From Pokkaliibacter sp046614695 (lineage in GTDB: Bacteria; Pseudomonadota; Gammaproteobacteria; Pseudomonadales; Balneatricaceae), in NCBI RefSeq assembly GCF_046614695.1, contig NZ_JBKKHQ010000023.1:1-57956 (forward strand): a DNA stretch of 57,956 nucleotides, read 5' to 3'. Below are positions 32,648-42,159 of this stretch, one piece after another. Positions within the stretch are counted from its first letter, which is position 1, and each line of letters starts with the position of its first letter. The notes beneath the pieces were generated by a model. That model searched no databases and was not told the DNA's origin. It worked only from the letters and a program-made list of their open reading frames with translations. A program made the translations under genes and the position numbers.

Positions 32648-35155
32648 TCAGAACAGGTCTTCCGGAGTGATGGTCTTCTGCACTTCACCATCGGCATTCA
32701 TTTTCAGCGCAGGTGGTGCCAGTTCTTCCTGGAAGAGCTCGAACATACCATCCGTACCGGGAGGTGCGCGCAGACCTGTTTGTGGGTTGATACGCACACT
32801 GACAATGCCGGCAGGACGTTTGGGCTCGTCTTCCGGAACACCTTTCAGGGCATAAGCCATGTACTCCATCCAGGCTGGCAGCGCGGCAACAGCGCCGAAC
32901 TCATGACGGCCAAGCGTCGTTGGCTTATCGAATCCTACCCAGACAGAGGTGGCAATCTTGGAGTTGTAGCCGGAGAACCAGGCATCGACCTGATCGTTGG
33001 TCGTTCCGGTTTTGCCTGCCAGATCGGTACGCTTCAGCGCTGAGGCTTTATGGCCGGTACCCTGACGGATAACGTCTTTCAGCATATCGGTGATCAGGAA
33101 GTTCGCACGCGGCTCCATGATCTGCTTGGCGACCGGATGGCCATCGGCAGTCAGAGACTCCTCTTTCTCGACGCAGCTGGAGCAAACGCGCGAGGCGTTA
33201 TTCTCGATCAGCACATCGCCGTCTTCGTTTTCGACCCGATCAATCAGATAGGGCGAAACCTTGTAGCCGCCGTTGGCAATAGAGGCATAGCCAGTGACCA
33301 GCTCCAGTGGCGTGATGGACGCGGTGCCCAGTGCCAGTGAAAGACCGTGAGGCAGCTGGTTCGGGTCAAAGCCGAACTTGCTCAGGTAACTGATGCCCGT
33401 ATCAATACCGATGGCGCGCAACAGGCGAATCGATACCAGGTTACGTGACAGAAACAGCGCCTTGCGCATGGGCGTTGGGCCATAGAACTTGCCGCCGGAG
33501 TTCTCCGGACGCCAGGCGCCTGACGCCAGGCTTGGGTCATCATAAACAATGGGAGAGTCGTTAATGATGCTGCCGGGGGCAAAACCGTTTTCCAGTGCTG
33601 CCGAGTAAATGAATGGCTTGATGTTCGAGCCTGGCTGGCGGCGCGCCTGAGTCGCACGATTAAACTTCGATTGGTAGAAGTTAAAGCCACCGCTCAGGGC
33701 CAGAATCGCACCATCTTCCGGGCGCAGGCTGGCAAGAGCACCCTGAACCTCTGGCAGTTGGCTCAGGCGCCAGTTAAGGCTGGCCAGATCCGGTTTGGCT
33801 GGTTCATCGGAAGTTGCATCAGCGGCGACTGCATCTGTTGCAGAATCGGCACTGTCAGCCGTTGCAGGAGTATCTGCAGTGGCGTCATCCTCGACATCAC
33901 GTACTGCCTGAGGCTCTGGCTGATCTTCTGCAGCAACACGAACCACATCACCCACGCTCAGGATATCAGCAGCATTTTTGGGGACAGGGCCCAGGCTGTT
34001 TACATTGATATGCTTGCGCGCCCACTTAAGTCCATCCCAGTCGATGCTGATGACAGTGCCGTCGCTCAATAGCGCCTTGATGCTCTTATCAGCCACTTCG
34101 GTGACCAGTGCAGGGCGGACATTGTTATACGAAGGAATCTTGCTCAGCTTCTTCAGATTGTCCTCGGAAGCGCTGGTGTCATCCCAGTGATCTTCAGGAC
34201 CACGGTAGCCATGACGATAGCTGTAGGCCAGCAGGGCATCCGACAGACTGCGATCGGCCTTGGCCTGAAAGTCACTGCGAATGGTGGTGTAAACGCGGTA
34301 ACCACCTTCGTAAAGGTCAGGATAGCGATCGACCAGATCTGCGCGAACCATCTCGGAGACGTAAGGCGCATCCAGCTCGGTCTGCAGACCATGATAGACC
34401 GCGGTATTAGCCTCGGCGGTAGCGTTCTCGTAGGAAACGTCGTCGATATAGCCCAGATCCAGCATGCGACGAAGAATCCAGTTGCGGCGTTCCATCGCTC
34501 GTTTCGGATTCGCAATCGGGTTGTAGGCAGAAGGTGCTTTGGGCAGTCCGGCGATCATCGCCATCTGCGCAAGGCTCAGTTCATTGATGGACTTGCCGTA
34601 ATAAACCTGGGCAGCTGACTCGATACCGTAGGCGCGGTTGCCCAGATAAATCTTGTTCACGTACAGCTGGAAGATCTCATGCTTGCTCAGCTCCTGCTCC
34701 ATTTGCAGCGACAGCAGAATTTCCGAGAACTTACGGCCGAAGGTCTGTTGACGGGTCAGGAAGAAGTTACGCGCCACCTGCATGGTGATGGTAGATCCAC
34801 CACTTTGGATATGGCCGGTTTTGATCAGCTGGACTGCTGCACGGGACAGGCCTTTGATATCGATGCCGTGGTGGGTCTCAAACCGCGAATCTTCCGCAGC
34901 GTAGAATGCCTTCACGAACAAAGGAGGTATGACATCGTAGTCTACCGGTGAGCGGCGCTTTTCTCCGAACTCACCAATCAGCTTGCCATCTGAGCTATAA
35001 ATACGCAGAGGCGTTTGCAATTGAACGGTTCGAAGGGTCTCGACATCGGGCAGTGTTGGGGCAATTTGGCGGTAAATGACAAATGCGGCGAGGGCGCCAA
35101 CAACGGCACCTACCAGACACAGCCAGAACAGCCAGCGAAAAATCGCGCGTAGCAT
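32648..35155 (-). CDS. ponA: Penicillin-binding protein 1A (bifunctional class A PBP)
   Basis: Peptidoglycan glycosyltransferase/transpeptidase, 835 aa. Short cytoplasmic tail and one membrane anchor (about residues 9-28), GT51 domain with catalytic Glu in EDSRFETHHGID and GGSTITMQVARNF, a linker that includes an OB-like insertion and an Ala/Thr/Asp-rich low-complexity stretch, then the transpeptidase with SNIK (SxxK serine in QPGSNIKPF), SRN and KTGTTND. Divergent from pilMNOPQ, the same arrangement as ponA in Pseudomonas. An extended -10 (TGTTAGAAT, minus strand 35291-35299) is a candidate promoter. Confidence 0.97.
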   Translation of the reverse strand: MLRAIFRWLFWLCLVGAVVGALAAFVIYRQIAPTLPDVETLRTVQLQTPLRIYSSDGKLIGEFGEKRRSPVDYDVIPPLFVKAFYAAEDSRFETHHGIDIKGLSRAAVQLIKTGHIQSGGSTITMQVARNFFLTRQQTFGRKFSEILLSLQMEQELSKHEIFQLYVNKIYLGNRAYGIESAAQVYYGKSINELSLAQMAMIAGLPKAPSAYNPIANPKRAMERRNWILRRMLDLGYIDDVSYENATAEANTAVYHGLQTELDAPYVSEMVRADLVDRYPDLYEGGYRVYTTIRSDFQAKADRSLSDALLAYSYRHGYRGPEDHWDDTSASEDNLKKLSKIPSYNNVRPALVTEVADKSIKALLSDGTVISIDWDGLKWARKHINVNSLGPVPKNAADILSVGDVVRVAAEDQPEPQAVRDVEDDATADTPATADSADSATDAVAADATSDEPAKPDLASLNWRLSQLPEVQGALASLRPEDGAILALSGGFNFYQSKFNRATQARRQPGSNIKPFIYSAALENGFAPGSIINDSPIVYDDPSLASGAWRPENSGGKFYGPTPMRKALFLSRNLVSIRLLRAIGIDTGISYLSKFGFDPNQLPHGLSLALGTASITPLELVTGYASIANGGYKVSPYLIDRVENEDGDVLIENNASRVCSSCVEKEESLTADGHPVAKQIMEPRANFLITDMLKDVIRQGTGHKASALKRTDLAGKTGTTNDQVDAWFSGYNSKIATSVWVGFDKPTTLGRHEFGAVAALPAWMEYMAYALKGVPEDEPKRPAGIVSVRINPQTGLRAPPGTDGMFELFQEELAPPALKMNADGEVQKTITPEDLF

Positions 35156-35530
35156 TATGAGTAATATCCTGATTTGATGGAGCGGTTTCCAGGCAAAGCC
35201 TTCCTTGCTTCACGCCCAAGGCCTTGGTTCCGGAGGTTAAATTCCGAACCTTCTGGCGGAAAAACCGACGTTAAAACCGGGCGAGTCGCTATTCTAACAG
35301 GCTGAAAAAACAAGTCATGGGGCGGGGTGCGAGAAAATGTGAGTCTCTGGCACGAATATGGCGTTTATTTACACAGAGCTCCCAAAAGCCCGGTAGACAA
35401 AACAAAAAAAATTTCTTTACCATGCATTGTATGTGCAAGTGTTTCTTGCTCTTATTCCGCAGGCGTGTGGCGTAAGTGCCAATAGCATCGACGTGATGTA
35501 AGACACGTTCCTTAGATAAAGGATGAATAA
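35156..35530. other. Divergent ponA-pilM intergenic region
   Basis: 375 bases without a gene. It contains a minus-strand extended -10 (TGTTAGAAT at 35299-35291) suited to ponA and, on the plus strand, TGGCACGAATATGGCG at 35348-35363, which has the GG-N10-GC spacing of sigma-54 promoters but poor agreement in the -12 element. An A/T-rich tract (35399-35420) lies upstream of pilM. No convincing sigma-70 promoter for pilM was seen. Confidence 0.4.
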
Positions 35531-36619
35531 GTGCCTTCCTGGTTAAGTTTCAAACAACAGTCGTTGCTGGGCATAGATATCGGTACGACAGGCGTCAAGC
35601 TCGTGGAGCTGGCGCGTCGACGCAAGCAGTTTGAACTACTGAGCTATGCGGTCGTGCCTTATGCCAATGGTCAGTTTATTGACCCGATGCTGCCGGATAT
35701 CGAAACGATGTCTGCGGCGATTCTGGAAGCTATCAAGGTTTCAGGTACCTCCAGTAAGCGTGTTGCCATCGCGGTCAACGGCGCTTCCGTTATCACTCGT
35801 GAAATCGAAATTCAGTCTGACGGCACGGATGAAGGCAACGAGCGCGCCGTCTATGACCAGGCCGATCAGATCATTCCGTACTCTCTGGATGACGTCATCA
35901 TTGATTACTGCTCCGTGGGCGAACCTAATCCCCGCACCGGACTGCAGCCCATGTTTATTGCCGCATGCCGTAAGGATCAGGTGGAAAGTCAGGAGCAGCT
36001 GCTAGAAGCGGTGAGCCTGGATTGCCGACTGATTGATGTCGATACCTTGGCTATCGGTCGTGCGCTCAAGCAGAGTCTGGGGGCCCAGTCTCTTCGTCCT
36101 GAAAAAGGGCTGATGCTTTTGCTGGACATCGGTGCCATGCGCTCAGTGTTGTATGCCTTTGATGATGAGCGTCTGGTTTACTCCCGCGAGCATGACTTTG
36201 GTGACAAGCAGCTGCGTGAACCTCCCGCAGCGAATCCTTTCGAATATAACGACAATCCCTTCAGCTACGATGAAGAATCGGCGCCAGAGCCTGCTAAGCA
36301 AAGTGCGCCTCTCACAGAGGCCGATCGCTATCGTGAGACTCTGGGCAACCAGCTTCAGCGTGCTTTGGAACTCTTTGCAGAAGCTCAGCCCGAAAGCATG
36401 ATTGGCTGTCTGGTGCTTGCCGGTGGTGGTGCCTGTCAGCAAGGTCTGGCCATGTCTGTGGGTAAGCATCTGGGTATCAAGGTTCATCAGGCCAATCCGC
36501 TGGCTGGTATTAAACGTCCAGCCAAGCTGGATGCCGAGTTGCAGCAGCGTGCTCCCTCATTGATGACAGCGTGTGGTCTGGCGATGCGCGTGGGTCAGGA
36601 ATGGGGAGGTGATCAATAA
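35531..36619 (+). CDS. pilM: Type IV pilus inner-membrane platform protein PilM
   Basis: Cytoplasmic actin-like ATPase-fold protein (362 aa) that binds the PilN N-terminus and links the pilus alignment complex to the motor. LLGIDIGTTGVKLVEL is the phosphate-1 loop, and LVLAGGGACQQGL near the C-terminus is the adenosine motif. An insertion around residues 230-265 (rich in Pro, Asn, Glu) is longer than usual. The start is GTG at 35531, with AAGGATG upstream. First gene of pilMNOPQ. Confidence 0.96.
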   Translation: MPSWLSFKQQSLLGIDIGTTGVKLVELARRRKQFELLSYAVVPYANGQFIDPMLPDIETMSAAILEAIKVSGTSSKRVAIAVNGASVITREIEIQSDGTDEGNERAVYDQADQIIPYSLDDVIIDYCSVGEPNPRTGLQPMFIAACRKDQVESQEQLLEAVSLDCRLIDVDTLAIGRALKQSLGAQSLRPEKGLMLLLDIGAMRSVLYAFDDERLVYSREHDFGDKQLREPPAANPFEYNDNPFSYDEESAPEPAKQSAPLTEADRYRETLGNQLQRALELFAEAQPESMIGCLVLAGGGACQQGLAMSVGKHLGIKVHQANPLAGIKRPAKLDAELQQRAPSLMTACGLAMRVGQEWGGDQ

Positions 36620-37200
36620 TGCGTATTAACCTCCTTCCCTGGCGTGAAGAGCGAACTGAGCTTCGTAAGAAGCAGTTCAATAATGCTCTGGCAGTAGCAT
36701 TATTGGCAGCGGCTGGATGCGTCGGTGGTTACTGGCTCTGGCAAGAGCGCAACATCGAAGTACAGCAGGGCCGCAACCAGTTCCTTAAACAGCAAATTAC
36801 CATTCTCGACCGTAAAGCCGGTGAGCTGACACGGTTGCAGGAAAAACAGCAGCAGCTGGAAGAACGTATTTCCGTGATCAACGGCTTGCAGGCGGATCGT
36901 CAGGTGATGGTGCGTCTGATGTCCGATGTGGTGCGGATGGTCCCGGACAAGGTTTTCCTGACCAGTCTTCGCCGAGAAGGCAACAAGGTGACTATGCAGG
37001 GCCGGGCCGCGACCAACCTTCAGGTTTCGACCTTCCTGCGTAATCTGGATGGCAATGACCTTTTCAGTTCGCCGCAATTGTCCAAAGTAACCAAGGCTGA
37101 TCAGCCCGTGGGCTGGATGAACTTTGACCTGAGTGTGACCCTGAATATGCCGGGCGCAAGTGCCGATGATGCAGATAAGGGGTCAAGCAATGGCAAGTAA
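36619..37200 (+). CDS. pilN: Type IV pilus assembly protein PilN
   Basis: Bitopic inner-membrane protein of 193 aa. The N-terminal INLLPWREER is the conserved PilM-binding peptide, followed by a membrane helix (about residues 22-42), a periplasmic coiled coil and an RNF-fold domain. Its ATG overlaps the pilM stop by one base (TAATG). Confidence 0.96.
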   Translation: MRINLLPWREERTELRKKQFNNALAVALLAAAGCVGGYWLWQERNIEVQQGRNQFLKQQITILDRKAGELTRLQEKQQQLEERISVINGLQADRQVMVRLMSDVVRMVPDKVFLTSLRREGNKVTMQGRAATNLQVSTFLRNLDGNDLFSSPQLSKVTKADQPVGWMNFDLSVTLNMPGASADDADKGSSNGK

Positions 37201-37828
37201 ACGCGGACTCGATTTCAAGCGCTATTTTGCGGGCTTTGATGTCAATAACGTTAATCTCAGTGAGGCGGGTACCTGGCCGATTGGGATCAAGGTTATTTTC
37301 ATCGTTATCCTGTTTGTGGCGGTCACCGTTGCTGGCAATTTCTTACTCCTGACGGATCAGCAGACTCAGCTTGAGTCACTTAAACGGGATGAGCCGCAGC
37401 TAAAAGCTCAAATCACTAAGAAAAGTGAAGTGGTCTCTGGCTTGCCCATGTATCAGACTCGTCTGAAAGAGCTGGAGAACCGCTTTAAAGAACTCTTAAC
37501 TCAGCTGCCGCAGAAGCAGGAAGTGCCTGGCTTGCTGGACCAGATGACGAATCTGGGTAAAAACTCGGGCCTGACTTTCCGCCAGATTGCACTGCAACCT
37601 GAGCAGAAGGCTACTTTTTATCAGATTCTGCCCATCGATATCTCCGTTTACGGCTCCTACCACGCCATGGGTGAGTTTGCCTATGGGCTGGCAGCACTGC
37701 CCCGTATCGTGACCCTGCATGATTTTACGCTGACACCTCAGGATGACGGCTCTTTGCAGATGGTGCTTCGTGCCAGCACCTATCGCTATCTGGATGATAG
37801 TGATGACAGCATGGCGGGGGCTAAGTGA
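37190..37828 (+). CDS. pilO: Type IV pilus assembly protein PilO
   Basis: Inner-membrane partner of PilN, 212 aa: cytoplasmic N-tail, membrane helix (about residues 37-57), coiled coil and ferredoxin-like periplasmic domain. The ATG at 37190 (MASKRGLDF) has AAGGGG 8 bases upstream and overlaps the end of pilN; an upstream ATG in the same frame would lie deep inside pilN without a ribosome binding site. Confidence 0.96.
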   Translation: MASKRGLDFKRYFAGFDVNNVNLSEAGTWPIGIKVIFIVILFVAVTVAGNFLLLTDQQTQLESLKRDEPQLKAQITKKSEVVSGLPMYQTRLKELENRFKELLTQLPQKQEVPGLLDQMTNLGKNSGLTFRQIALQPEQKATFYQILPIDISVYGSYHAMGEFAYGLAALPRIVTLHDFTLTPQDDGSLQMVLRASTYRYLDDSDDSMAGAK

Positions 37829-38412
37829 TGAAGATATTAACCAGCTTGCTAGCCCTGTCACTTGTTGCCGGTCTGAGCGGTTGCAGCCCCAGTGTGCCAA
37901 CAGATGACCTGCAGCGTTTTGTCGAAAAAGCACAGTCGCGCCAGCCCGATCCACTGGATCCGCTACCGCCTTTGCCTGAATACCGTGTGGCACCGTACTC
38001 CGTGACAAGTTTGCGTGAGCCCTTTACCAATCCGGATGTCGAGATCCTGCAGAAGCAGCAGGATGAGGAATCGGCGATCAAACCGGACCTGAATCGTGAA
38101 AAACAGCCACTTGAGTCGTTTGAATTGGATGCATTGTCCTTCGTTGGACTAATGAAAAAGGAAAACACCCAGTATGCTGTCATTAAAGCCCCGGATGGTC
38201 AGTTGCATCTGGTCGCCAAGGGTGACTATATGGGCAAAAACTATGGTCGTATCGTGGCAATTACCGTGGAAGATGGCGAATCGCAAGGGAACCAACTGGA
38301 CACTCGCCCCCCACTTAAAGCTCAGTTGGAGCTGGAAGAAATTATACCGACCAGTGACAACCACTGGCGTGTTCGGCCGCGGGTCATCTCCATGCAGTTT
38401 AGTGATAACTAA
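37828..38412 (+). CDS. pilP: Type IV pilus lipoprotein PilP
   Basis: Periplasmic lipoprotein of 194 aa connecting the PilNO complex to the PilQ secretin. The signal peptide ends in a lipobox with acylated Cys in GLSGC near residue 19. A flexible proline-rich stretch precedes the beta domain (LDALSFVGLMKKENTQYAVIKAP...GDYMGKNYGRI). ATG overlaps the pilO stop (TGATG). Confidence 0.95.
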   Translation: MKILTSLLALSLVAGLSGCSPSVPTDDLQRFVEKAQSRQPDPLDPLPPLPEYRVAPYSVTSLREPFTNPDVEILQKQQDEESAIKPDLNREKQPLESFELDALSFVGLMKKENTQYAVIKAPDGQLHLVAKGDYMGKNYGRIVAITVEDGESQGNQLDTRPPLKAQLELEEIIPTSDNHWRVRPRVISMQFSDN

Positions 38413-38424
38413 TAAGGTTTTTGG

Positions 38425-40488
38425 GTGAAGGGGGTAGAAGTGACGGCTACATCAGTGCGAAACCTGCTATTGATTGGGAGTGGCCTGGTGCTTGGTCTCA
38501 TGAGCCAGATGGCGATGGCCCTGGATCTGAAATCGGTGCAGGTCAGCGACAAGGATCAGCCTTTGCTGGTTAGTCTTGGCTTTGACAGCAAGCCTCAGCG
38601 CGTACGTGTGACTCGGAGCGAGCAGCCTCCCTACACGTTGTTGACCATTGAAAATGCCGGTAACGGCTCAGGACAGCAGCGTTGGAGTAATTTGAATCCT
38701 GCATTGCGTGACATCACTGCTGAACAGGATGGCCAGAATCTTAAAGTCAAACTTGAGCTGCGTGATGCGATGGCCATGCAGACGCGTATTGATGGTAATC
38801 GCGTGGAAATTTTGCCTGCGGATGCCGAAGCTGACAGCACACCTCTGCCTGAAGCCAAAGCCAGTGATGAGCAAGCCCTGCTGTTTGAACGAAATGAGAA
38901 CGGCGACGGCAAACTCCGTGTGTTACTGCCTGATCCACAGGTTCATGTACAGGTTGATGACCTGGGCGGCTCTATTCAGGTAACTCTCGAAGGCCAGCAG
39001 CTGCCCGCCATTTGGCAGCGTCAGTACGATGTTGCTGACTACGGCACTTCTGTCAGCAAAGTGAATGCACGCCGCATTTCCGACACCAAAGGTACCATTA
39101 CTCTGGTGCCTGTTAATGGTAAACGTCTCAGCTCCCTGACGTATCAGGACGGCCTGGAATTGGTCGTTGAAGCCAGTCCTAAACAACCCCCTGAGCGTGA
39201 ACAGGTCAGTTATAACGGCGAGCGCATCAATCTGGCGTTCCAAAGCGTGGATGTGCGTCGCGTATTGCAGTTGATCGCGCAGTCTCAGAATAAGAACGTC
39301 CTGATCAGTGACGGCGTCACTGGTGATATCAGCGTGAACTTTCATAACGTTCGCTGGGATGAAGCGCTGGATATGGTCTTGCGCTCTCGCAAGCTCTCCA
39401 AACGTGAGCAGGGCGACATCTGGCTGATTGGACCCGCAAGCGAACTGGCTGATTATGAACGTCAGGAACTTGAGCGTCAGAAGCAGATTGAAGACCTTGC
39501 GCCACTGGAGCTCGATTACTTCCAGATTAATTACGCGAAAGCGGCAGATCTGGCGCTGGTTCTCCAGAGTGAGAATGACAAGAAGAAAGGCTTTATGTCC
39601 GAACGCGCCAGCATTACGGCGGATCCACGCACCAACATGTTGTTGGTCCAGGAAACGGCTGATCGTATGGACAAAATCCGTGATCTGATTAAGAAACTGG
39701 ATCGTCCCGTACGTCAGGTGCAGATTTCTGCTCGCGTTGTTATCGCTCAGGATGGTTTCAGCAAACAGTTAGGTGTTGCCTGGGGCGGAAGTTCTACTCA
39801 AACCCATGGCTCCGACAGCTTTATTCTGGGCGGTTCAACAGACACTATCGTTCAACGCGATCAGCAGCTTCGTGGTAACGATGAAGACATCACCTTCCCG
39901 GGAGCGCTGGCGGTCGATATGGGTCTGGACGATGTGGATAGCGCCACATCCTTTGCGCTCGGTTTCTCTAACGATTCCAACCTGTTGTCTCTGGAGCTCT
40001 CCGCTTACCAGAGCGACAGCAAGATCGAAATCGTATCCCAGCCGAAGATTGTGACCACTGACGGTAAGAAAGCGCTAATCGAGTCTGGTACAGAGATTCC
40101 TTATCAGACAGTGGAAAACGATGAAGTTAATATCGAGTTCAAGAAAGCCGTACTGTCTATGGAAGTAACGCCACAGATTACTCCTGATAACCGCATCATT
40201 ATGGATCTGGATATCAGCAAGGATTCTAAAGGCGAGACGCTGAGCACCGGTAACTTTGCTGTCGATACCAACCATATTTCGACTCAGGTTCTGGTCAATA
40301 ATGGCGAGACTCTGGTTCTGGGTGGTGTGTTTGAGGTGAATACCGAAAACAGTGTGATCAAAACGCCTTTCCTGGGTGATATTCCCTATATCGGGAATCT
40401 CTTCAAGAAGCGTGTAAACAGTGAAGATAAAGCTGAACTCTTGATCTTTATTACGCCAAGACTACTCTCGGACATAAATATTCCCTGA
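38425..40488 (+). CDS. pilQ: Type IV pilus outer-membrane secretin PilQ
   Basis: Outer-membrane secretin, 687 aa, through which the pilus exits. Signal peptide (cleavage after about residue 32, MAMA before LDLKSV), two AMIN-type beta domains for peptidoglycan binding, an STN/N0 domain (INLAFQSVDVRRVLQLIAQ), N1 (YFQINYAKAADLALVLQ) and the secretin core with VSQPKIVTTDGKKALIESG and LLIFITPRLL. Starts are GTG at 38425 or GTG at 38440; the latter has AAGGGGG 5 bases upstream and would shorten the signal peptide by five residues. Confidence 0.97.
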   Translation: MKGVEVTATSVRNLLLIGSGLVLGLMSQMAMALDLKSVQVSDKDQPLLVSLGFDSKPQRVRVTRSEQPPYTLLTIENAGNGSGQQRWSNLNPALRDITAEQDGQNLKVKLELRDAMAMQTRIDGNRVEILPADAEADSTPLPEAKASDEQALLFERNENGDGKLRVLLPDPQVHVQVDDLGGSIQVTLEGQQLPAIWQRQYDVADYGTSVSKVNARRISDTKGTITLVPVNGKRLSSLTYQDGLELVVEASPKQPPEREQVSYNGERINLAFQSVDVRRVLQLIAQSQNKNVLISDGVTGDISVNFHNVRWDEALDMVLRSRKLSKREQGDIWLIGPASELADYERQELERQKQIEDLAPLELDYFQINYAKAADLALVLQSENDKKKGFMSERASITADPRTNMLLVQETADRMDKIRDLIKKLDRPVRQVQISARVVIAQDGFSKQLGVAWGGSSTQTHGSDSFILGGSTDTIVQRDQQLRGNDEDITFPGALAVDMGLDDVDSATSFALGFSNDSNLLSLELSAYQSDSKIEIVSQPKIVTTDGKKALIESGTEIPYQTVENDEVNIEFKKAVLSMEVTPQITPDNRIIMDLDISKDSKGETLSTGNFAVDTNHISTQVLVNNGETLVLGGVFEVNTENSVIKTPFLGDIPYIGNLFKKRVNSEDKAELLIFITPRLLSDINIP

Positions 40489-40501
40489 TCACCGGGCTAA
40501 T

Positions 40502-41032
40502 ATGCACCCGCAAAAAAATATCATTCTTGTTGGGCCGATGGGGGCTGGAAAAACCACCATCGGCCGTTTGCTATCTCAGACTTTGGGTCTGAGTTTCGTC
40601 GATTCTGACAAAGCCATTGAAGAGCGCGCTGGCGCAAATATTCCCTGGATTTTTGATGTCGAAGGGGAAGAGGGCTTTCGTCGCCGTGAAGAAAGCATGA
40701 TTGCTGAACTCTGCGAACAGCAAGGTATTTTGCTGGCGACAGGCGGCGGCGCCGTCACGCGCGAGGCGAATCGTAATGTATTGAAACTGCGTGGTTTTGT
40801 TATTTATCTGCATACTACAGTCGCGCAGCAGATTGAGCGGACTTCCCGCGACCGTAATCGCCCCTTGTTGCAAACAGAGGATCCAGCCGCTGTGCTGAGA
40901 AAACTCTTTGCCGTGCGGGACCCGCTTTATCGTGAAACCGCTAATATGATTATTAATACTGACCGTCGCAGTCCGCGCTCGGTTGTGAATGAAATTCTCA
41001 AGAAACTTCAGACGGAAGGCTGGCATGTCTGA
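40502..41032 (+). CDS. aroK: Shikimate kinase
   Basis: Phosphorylates shikimate in aromatic amino acid synthesis, 176 aa. Walker A GPMGAGKTTIG at residues about 11-21, shikimate-binding DSDKAIEERAG, GGGAV and the lid RDRNRPLL are all present. It follows pilQ by 13 bases and overlaps aroB by 8 bases, the standard order. Confidence 0.98.
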   Translation: MHPQKNIILVGPMGAGKTTIGRLLSQTLGLSFVDSDKAIEERAGANIPWIFDVEGEEGFRRREESMIAELCEQQGILLATGGGAVTREANRNVLKLRGFVIYLHTTVAQQIERTSRDRNRPLLQTEDPAAVLRKLFAVRDPLYRETANMIINTDRRSPRSVVNEILKKLQTEGWHV

Positions 41033-42128
41033 GCAGAATGCATCTCCAATTCGTCACACCCTAACGGTGCCTCTGGCGGATCGAAGCTACGATATTCATA
41101 TTGGTCGTGACCTGTTTGAGCAAACAGCGCTGTGGACATCGGCTATCCGAAGCAAGCAAGTGCTGGTTGTCACTAACGATACCATTGCGCCTCTTTATCT
41201 GGATCAGCTGTTGTCCCATTTGCAGGACTTTAATGTTGATACCGTGATTTTGCCGGATGGCGAAAAGTACAAAAACCTGGATCAGATCAACTCCATCTTC
41301 GATGTGTTGCTAGAAAAGGCGCATAACCGCACTACCACACTGATCGCGTTGGGCGGTGGCGTAGTCGGCGACATGACTGGTTTTGCAGCAGCCTGCTATC
41401 AGCGTGGTGTCGACTTTTTGCAGATTCCCACGACCTTACTTTCTCAGGTGGACTCCTCTGTTGGTGGTAAAACCGGGGTCAATCATCCGCTGGGCAAGAA
41501 CATGATTGGTGCTTTTCATCAGCCCAAGGTGGTTCTGGCCGATGTCGGTGTATTGGATACTTTGCCTGAACGTGAACTCTCTGCTGGCCTTGCAGAGGTG
41601 ATAAAGTACGGTCTGATCTGTGATCTTGATTTTCTTGCCTGGCTTGAAGACAACATGGCGCTCTTGCGTGAGCGCGATGAGGCCGCGCTGGGGTACGCAA
41701 TTTTCCGTTCATGCCAGGTGAAGGCGGAAATCGTTGCTCAGGATGAAAAAGAGGGCGGTGTTCGTGCCCTTTTGAATCTGGGGCACACTTTTGGTCATGC
41801 CATTGAAGCGCATCAGGGCTATGGCAACTGGCTACATGGTGAAGCAGTGGCAGCAGGAACCATGATGGCCACGCGCATGTCAGCCTTGCTGGGCTGGCTG
41901 AGTGCAGAAGATGTGGCTCGCGTTGAGGCGATTTTTGTCGCCGCAGGGCTGCCAGTGAATCCGCCAGAAACCATGACCGGTAGCGATTTTATGCGCTGGA
42001 TGGCAGTGGACAAGAAAGTCATGCATGGCCAGCTGCGCTTGATTCTCCTGAAGGGTTTGGGCCAAGCTGTTATTACGGCTGATTACCCCGCTGATGTTTT
42101 GGAAACGACATTAGCTTCAAATGCCTGA
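41025..42128 (+). CDS. aroB: 3-dehydroquinate synthase
   Basis: NAD- and zinc-dependent cyclase converting DAHP to 3-dehydroquinate, 367 aa. NAD-binding GGGVVGDMTGFAAA, substrate loop LLSQVDSSVGGKTGVNH and zinc ligands in LNLGHTFGHAIE and YGNWLHGEAVA are visible. ATG at 41025 lies inside the end of aroK, with GGAAGG just upstream. Confidence 0.98.
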   Translation: MSEQNASPIRHTLTVPLADRSYDIHIGRDLFEQTALWTSAIRSKQVLVVTNDTIAPLYLDQLLSHLQDFNVDTVILPDGEKYKNLDQINSIFDVLLEKAHNRTTTLIALGGGVVGDMTGFAAACYQRGVDFLQIPTTLLSQVDSSVGGKTGVNHPLGKNMIGAFHQPKVVLADVGVLDTLPERELSAGLAEVIKYGLICDLDFLAWLEDNMALLRERDEAALGYAIFRSCQVKAEIVAQDEKEGGVRALLNLGHTFGHAIEAHQGYGNWLHGEAVAAGTMMATRMSALLGWLSAEDVARVEAIFVAAGLPVNPPETMTGSDFMRWMAVDKKVMHGQLRLILLKGLGQAVITADYPADVLETTLASNA

Positions 42129-42159
42129 TTCACACACGCGTTAGACAGGGCAAAGGACT

